Source of the DNA: Bacteroidota bacterium
GTDB lineage: Bacteria > Bacteroidota > Bacteroidia > Chitinophagales > Saprospiraceae
NCBI GenBank assembly: GCA_018969455.1
Contig: JAGWYI010000186.1
Location: 1 to 7,713, forward strand
Direction: 5' to 3'
Length of the DNA stretch: 7,713 bases
Both the position numbers and the translations under genes were made by a program. Shown here piece by piece: positions 4,889 through 7,713 of this stretch; positions within the stretch are counted from its first letter, which is position 1, and the number at the start of each line of letters is the position of its first letter. The notes beneath the pieces were generated by a model. The model was not told the DNA's origin. It did not search any database and saw only the letters and a program-made list of their open reading frames with translations.

Positions 4889-6319
4889 ATGAAAAATTAT
4901 CTCGGACAAGGTCTTGGGCTCACTGCATTGGTTTGCCTCGGTATGATCGGACTGTATTTTGTGCCTGATGGCTGGCAAATCGGGAATTTCACCCTGCGCC
5001 GCATGGATGTGTTGTACGACATCCGGCCGGAAGATGCGCTGAGCATCGACACGCTCACCGCCCAGCCCTCCGACACCCTGGCTTATTTTGCCCCGGATAC
5101 GGTGTCGGCCGAAAACCCCGTAACAGCCGACAGCACCATCAAAGCAGGTCCGCTGCCGCCTGTAGATTCCATGTTTTTCGGCAGCATCATTGAAGATTAT
5201 ACCCCCGATCAATCGGGTTTGCACCGCTTTTTCGCCGCCATTGATTCCATAAAATCGCATGGAAACACAGTACGGGTGGCCTTTTATGGCGACTCCTTCA
5301 TCGAAGGCGACATACTGGTGGGCGATTTACGCGACACCCTGCAAACCCTTTGGGGCGGCGCAGGGGTGGGTTTTGTGCCCATTACCTCGGAAGTGGCGCG
5401 GTTCAAGCGCACCTTGCAACACAATTACAGGGGCTGGAACACTTTTTCGGTAGTTAAAAACCGCGAAGCGCATGTGCCATTCGGGTTGAACGGATCGGTA
5501 TATTTCCCGCAATCGGGTGCATTCGTGCAGTATATGGGCGCCCGGTATTTTCATCATACCCAGTTCTGGCGCCAATTCCGGTTGTTTTATTCCGCCCAGG
5601 AAGGCGTGGGCATGCAATGGGCACGCAACACCGACCCTCCGCAAAATGTATTGCTTCCGGCCAAAGGCAACCAGCTGCAAATGTGGAGCACAGAAGCCAA
5701 TTACCCCGGCATTTCAAATATTTCCCTGCATTTTTCAACGGCAGACAGTTTTCACGTATATGGCGCTGCCCTGGAAGACGGCCCCGGCATTTATTTCGAC
5801 AATTTTTCGGTACGCGGCAATACCGGCGGTCCGCTAATGCGCATAAACCCGGCGCTTGTGCATCAGTTTGACCGCTACCAGCAGTACGATCTGGTAATTT
5901 TGCAGGTTGGCCTCAATGCCGTAAGCAATTCACTCAACAACCTCAACTGGTACCGCGCCGAACTGGATCGCACGTATGCACACCTGCGTTCCTGCTTTCC
6001 CGGGCGGCCTATCCTGATTATTTCCTTAGGCGACCGCGGCGGAAAAGTAGACGGCAGGCTCGCAACCATGCGCGGGGTGCCGTATATTGTGGCCATGCAA
6101 CGGGATTTGGCCCGAAAACACGGCTTTTTGTTTTACGACCTTTTCCACGGCATGGGCGGACCCGGCGTGATGATTGCCATGGCCAATGAAAAACCCATGC
6201 TTGCCAATAAAGACTACACCCACCTGACCCACGAAGGCGGACGTCAGGTCGGCTATATGTTTGCCCGGCTTTTCCTGGCCGAACAAAGAAAAAACCACCA
6301 GCAAACAACACCACAATAA
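4889..6319 (+). CDS. membrane-anchored or exported SGNH-fold hydrolase/acyltransferase (first of pair)
   Basis: A 476-residue protein. The ATG at 4889 is preferred to the in-frame TTG at 4880, which lies inside the -7 box. One N-terminal hydrophobic helix (about 5-28) acts as an uncleaved anchor or signal; a periplasmic acidic, Asp/Thr-rich linker runs to about 105. SGNH blocks: FYGDSFIEGD with Ser136; a Gly in SVRGNTGG near 310; QVGLNAVS with Asn343; and DYTHLTHEGG with Asp442 and His445. About 205 residues lie between the Ser and Asn blocks, far more than in compact SGNH enzymes, and look beta-rich, suggesting an inserted domain. This resembles Ape1/PatB-type enzymes that remove or transfer O-acetyl groups on cell-wall glycans; substrate and direction are inference. 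The Asn block reads GLNA instead of the usual GxND. The next gene starts 15 bp later and shares the layout. Confidence 0.8.
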   Translation: MKNYLGQGLGLTALVCLGMIGLYFVPDGWQIGNFTLRRMDVLYDIRPEDALSIDTLTAQPSDTLAYFAPDTVSAENPVTADSTIKAGPLPPVDSMFFGSIIEDYTPDQSGLHRFFAAIDSIKSHGNTVRVAFYGDSFIEGDILVGDLRDTLQTLWGGAGVGFVPITSEVARFKRTLQHNYRGWNTFSVVKNREAHVPFGLNGSVYFPQSGAFVQYMGARYFHHTQFWRQFRLFYSAQEGVGMQWARNTDPPQNVLLPAKGNQLQMWSTEANYPGISNISLHFSTADSFHVYGAALEDGPGIYFDNFSVRGNTGGPLMRINPALVHQFDRYQQYDLVILQVGLNAVSNSLNNLNWYRAELDRTYAHLRSCFPGRPILIISLGDRGGKVDGRLATMRGVPYIVAMQRDLARKHGFLFYDLFHGMGGPGVMIAMANEKPMLANKDYTHLTHEGGRQVGYMFARLFLAEQRKNHQQTTPQ

Positions 6320-6334
6320 AACGCATACCTGCCT

Positions 6335-7624
6335 ATGCCCACTGTAAATAATGCCGCTTCTTTCGTACGCGCTACCCGCCTGCGTTTCCTGGCCAGCATG
6401 GTCTGCATATTGTGTTTTATTGGTCAGTGTCAATCCCAGTTCCGCCCGCCGCAGGTGGATATCACCGAAGCAGATACCGTAGGCTACGCCTTCATCAACC
6501 AGGAAGCCAACATCATTGAAAATTACACCCACCTCTTCCCTGTTTTTAACAAATTATTGGAACAAAGAATTCAAGGTGGTCTGAAAATCAATATAGTACA
6601 AATAGGAGACTCCCATATTCTTGGAGATTTCCTCACCCGCGAGGTGCGCGAGCGCATGCAGCGCGCATTTGGAGATGCCGGCCGCGGACTGATTTTTCCC
6701 TATAAACTGGCGGGCTCCAACGGACCGAAAGATTTTTTGGCAGAAACCAATTGCCGTTGGCAGGGCGCCAATTGCCAACGCGACCTCGATGATTCAACCC
6801 CCTTCGGATTGTCGGGTTTTAAAATCGAAACCACCAATCCCAAAGGACTGCTCACTTTCCGATTGCGGGATACAGCCACAGCCGAAACCCGGCAGTTTAC
6901 CAAAGTAACGGTGTTTCAGCGCAAAACCGCGCTCGATTTCGACCTCGAAATCCGGGATGAAAACACCAACCAGAAAGCCCAATTGTTTCTGGAAAACGAA
7001 TTTGCCCGAACCTATTATTTCGACCGGCCTGTGAGCCAGGTAACCATTGCTGCCGACCGCAAAACCAGTCAGCAAAAATTCCTGCGAATTGACGGAATTG
7101 GACTGGAAAACGAACTTTCCGGGATTGTATACCATTCCATCGGGGTGAATGGCGCCAAATTTCAGGATTTTGCCCGCGCCAAATATTTTGCACGCCAGGT
7201 TTCGGAACTGCAACCCGATCTCATCATCCTATCTTTCGGAACCAACGAATCGCAGGGTAAAACCGAACCCAGCTACATTTACCGCACCATTGACAACCTG
7301 GTCACCCAGCTCCTCGACCAATGTCCGGGCGCCCGCATCATGCTCACCACACCCGCCGACTCTTACCTGCGCGGCAAAGGTTTTAACCCGAACATGCCCG
7401 TCACCAGCGCCACCATCCGCAAATATGCGCAAGACAAAGGATTTGCGCTTTGGGACCTTTTTAACCTCTCCGGCGGCGAAAATTCAGCCATCAACTGGAA
7501 AACCATGGGTTTAATGACCTCCGATTCGGTGCATTATACCAAAGCCGGTTATGCCGTTCAAGGCAAATTGCTCTACCAGTCGCTGATAAAAAGCTACAAT
7601 GCCTTCGTGCTGGAACGGCCGTAG
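6335..7624 (+). CDS. exported SGNH-fold hydrolase/acyltransferase (second of pair)
   Basis: A 429-residue protein. It has a long basic N-region (VRATRLR) and a hydrophobic core (about 18-30, LASMVCILCFIG), with signal-peptidase cleavage likely near CQS-Q at 34. A proper lipobox is absent despite nearby cysteines. SGNH blocks: QIGDSHILGDF with Ser93; SIGVNGA (268-274) as the Gly block; SFGTNES with Asn304; and SDSVHYTKAGY with Asp397 and His400. All four blocks are intact, so catalysis is expected. The Ser-to-Asn spacing (211) and Ser-to-His spacing (307) nearly equal those of the upstream protein (207 and 309), and both have an AGxG turn after the first helix. They therefore look like old tandem paralogues. 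The 15-bp gap implies one operon. The likely role is O-ester hydrolysis or transfer on an envelope polysaccharide in the periplasm; lipase or sialate esterase activity cannot be excluded. Confidence 0.82.
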   Translation: MPTVNNAASFVRATRLRFLASMVCILCFIGQCQSQFRPPQVDITEADTVGYAFINQEANIIENYTHLFPVFNKLLEQRIQGGLKINIVQIGDSHILGDFLTREVRERMQRAFGDAGRGLIFPYKLAGSNGPKDFLAETNCRWQGANCQRDLDDSTPFGLSGFKIETTNPKGLLTFRLRDTATAETRQFTKVTVFQRKTALDFDLEIRDENTNQKAQLFLENEFARTYYFDRPVSQVTIAADRKTSQQKFLRIDGIGLENELSGIVYHSIGVNGAKFQDFARAKYFARQVSELQPDLIILSFGTNESQGKTEPSYIYRTIDNLVTQLLDQCPGARIMLTTPADSYLRGKGFNPNMPVTSATIRKYAQDKGFALWDLFNLSGGENSAINWKTMGLMTSDSVHYTKAGYAVQGKLLYQSLIKSYNAFVLERP

Positions 7625-7655
7625 GCACTGCACGTGCCCAATTTCAAATATCGAA

Positions 7656-7701
7656 ATAAAAAAAGCACCCGCCCGCTCGTTTCTGCCAGATTGTAGTGCT
7701 T
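7656..7701 (-). terminator. possible intrinsic terminator for a leftward gene beyond the right edge
   Basis: AAGCAC (7663-7668) and GTGCTT (7696-7701) are inverted, with a 27-nt loop between them. On the minus strand the GTGCTT-equivalent arm runs directly into a T tract (complement of the A run at 7658-7664). The long loop makes the call weak. If real, the neighbour to the right converges on the SGNH operon. Confidence 0.35.
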
Positions 7702-7713
7702 CAAAGCCATGCC

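Noticed and set aside
6398..6436. The second SGNH protein as a lipoprotein, or starting at the internal ATG at 6398
   Set aside because: The cysteines near residues 24, 27 and 32 are not in a good lipobox, and starting at the internal ATG would remove the basic N-region of the signal peptide.

Overview
The window most likely comes from a member of the Bacteroidota, probably an environmental Saprospirales/Chitinophagales-like lineage of moderate GC. Three start regions carry the TAnnTTTG -7 element typical of this phylum, start codons lack convincing Shine-Dalgarno sequences, and the gene types fit (MHS transporter with a small membrane partner, signal-peptide porin, symporter-histidine kinase, paired SGNH proteins). 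The phylum call is inference from promoter style and protein character; no marker gene is present.

Minus-strand block (4749 down to 1, read right to left). A cysteine-free ArsR-type regulator (4450-4749) is followed by an AT-rich intergenic region with a candidate promoter and imperfect palindrome. Next come a metabolite:H+ symporter family MFS transporter (2655-4211) and, 23 bp on, an 82-aa two-helix membrane protein (2383-2631). A strong GC hairpin lies just past that stop. An outer-membrane porin (708-2159) follows, then a 64-aa membrane protein (494-688), then the N-terminus of an SLC5-type symporter/histidine kinase of the CbrA type (1-486, running off the left edge). Taken together this looks like a nutrient sensing and uptake locus: outer-membrane entry through the porin, inner-membrane uptake by the MHS transporter, and substrate sensing by the symporter-kinase. 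The substrate cannot be read from the sequence; a small carboxylate is the best guess from the family.

Plus-strand block (4889-7624). Two exported SGNH-fold proteins lie 15 bp apart, driven by a promoter that almost touches the first start codon. They share one architecture: the Ser block, about 200 residues of mostly beta-type sequence, the Asn block, then a DxxH block. They therefore look like divergent paralogues. This layout resembles the Ape1/PatB-type esterases and transferases of cell-wall O-acetylation, so a role in O-acyl editing of a cell-envelope glycan is plausible but unproven. The right edge (7625-7713) has no complete gene; it holds a possible leftward terminator.

No RNA gene, mobile element, CRISPR array or replication origin was seen. 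All the protein families are broadly recognisable. The most unusual points are the periplasmic insertion in the transporter, the two small membrane partners, the paired SGNH proteins and the inverted repeats at the promoters.
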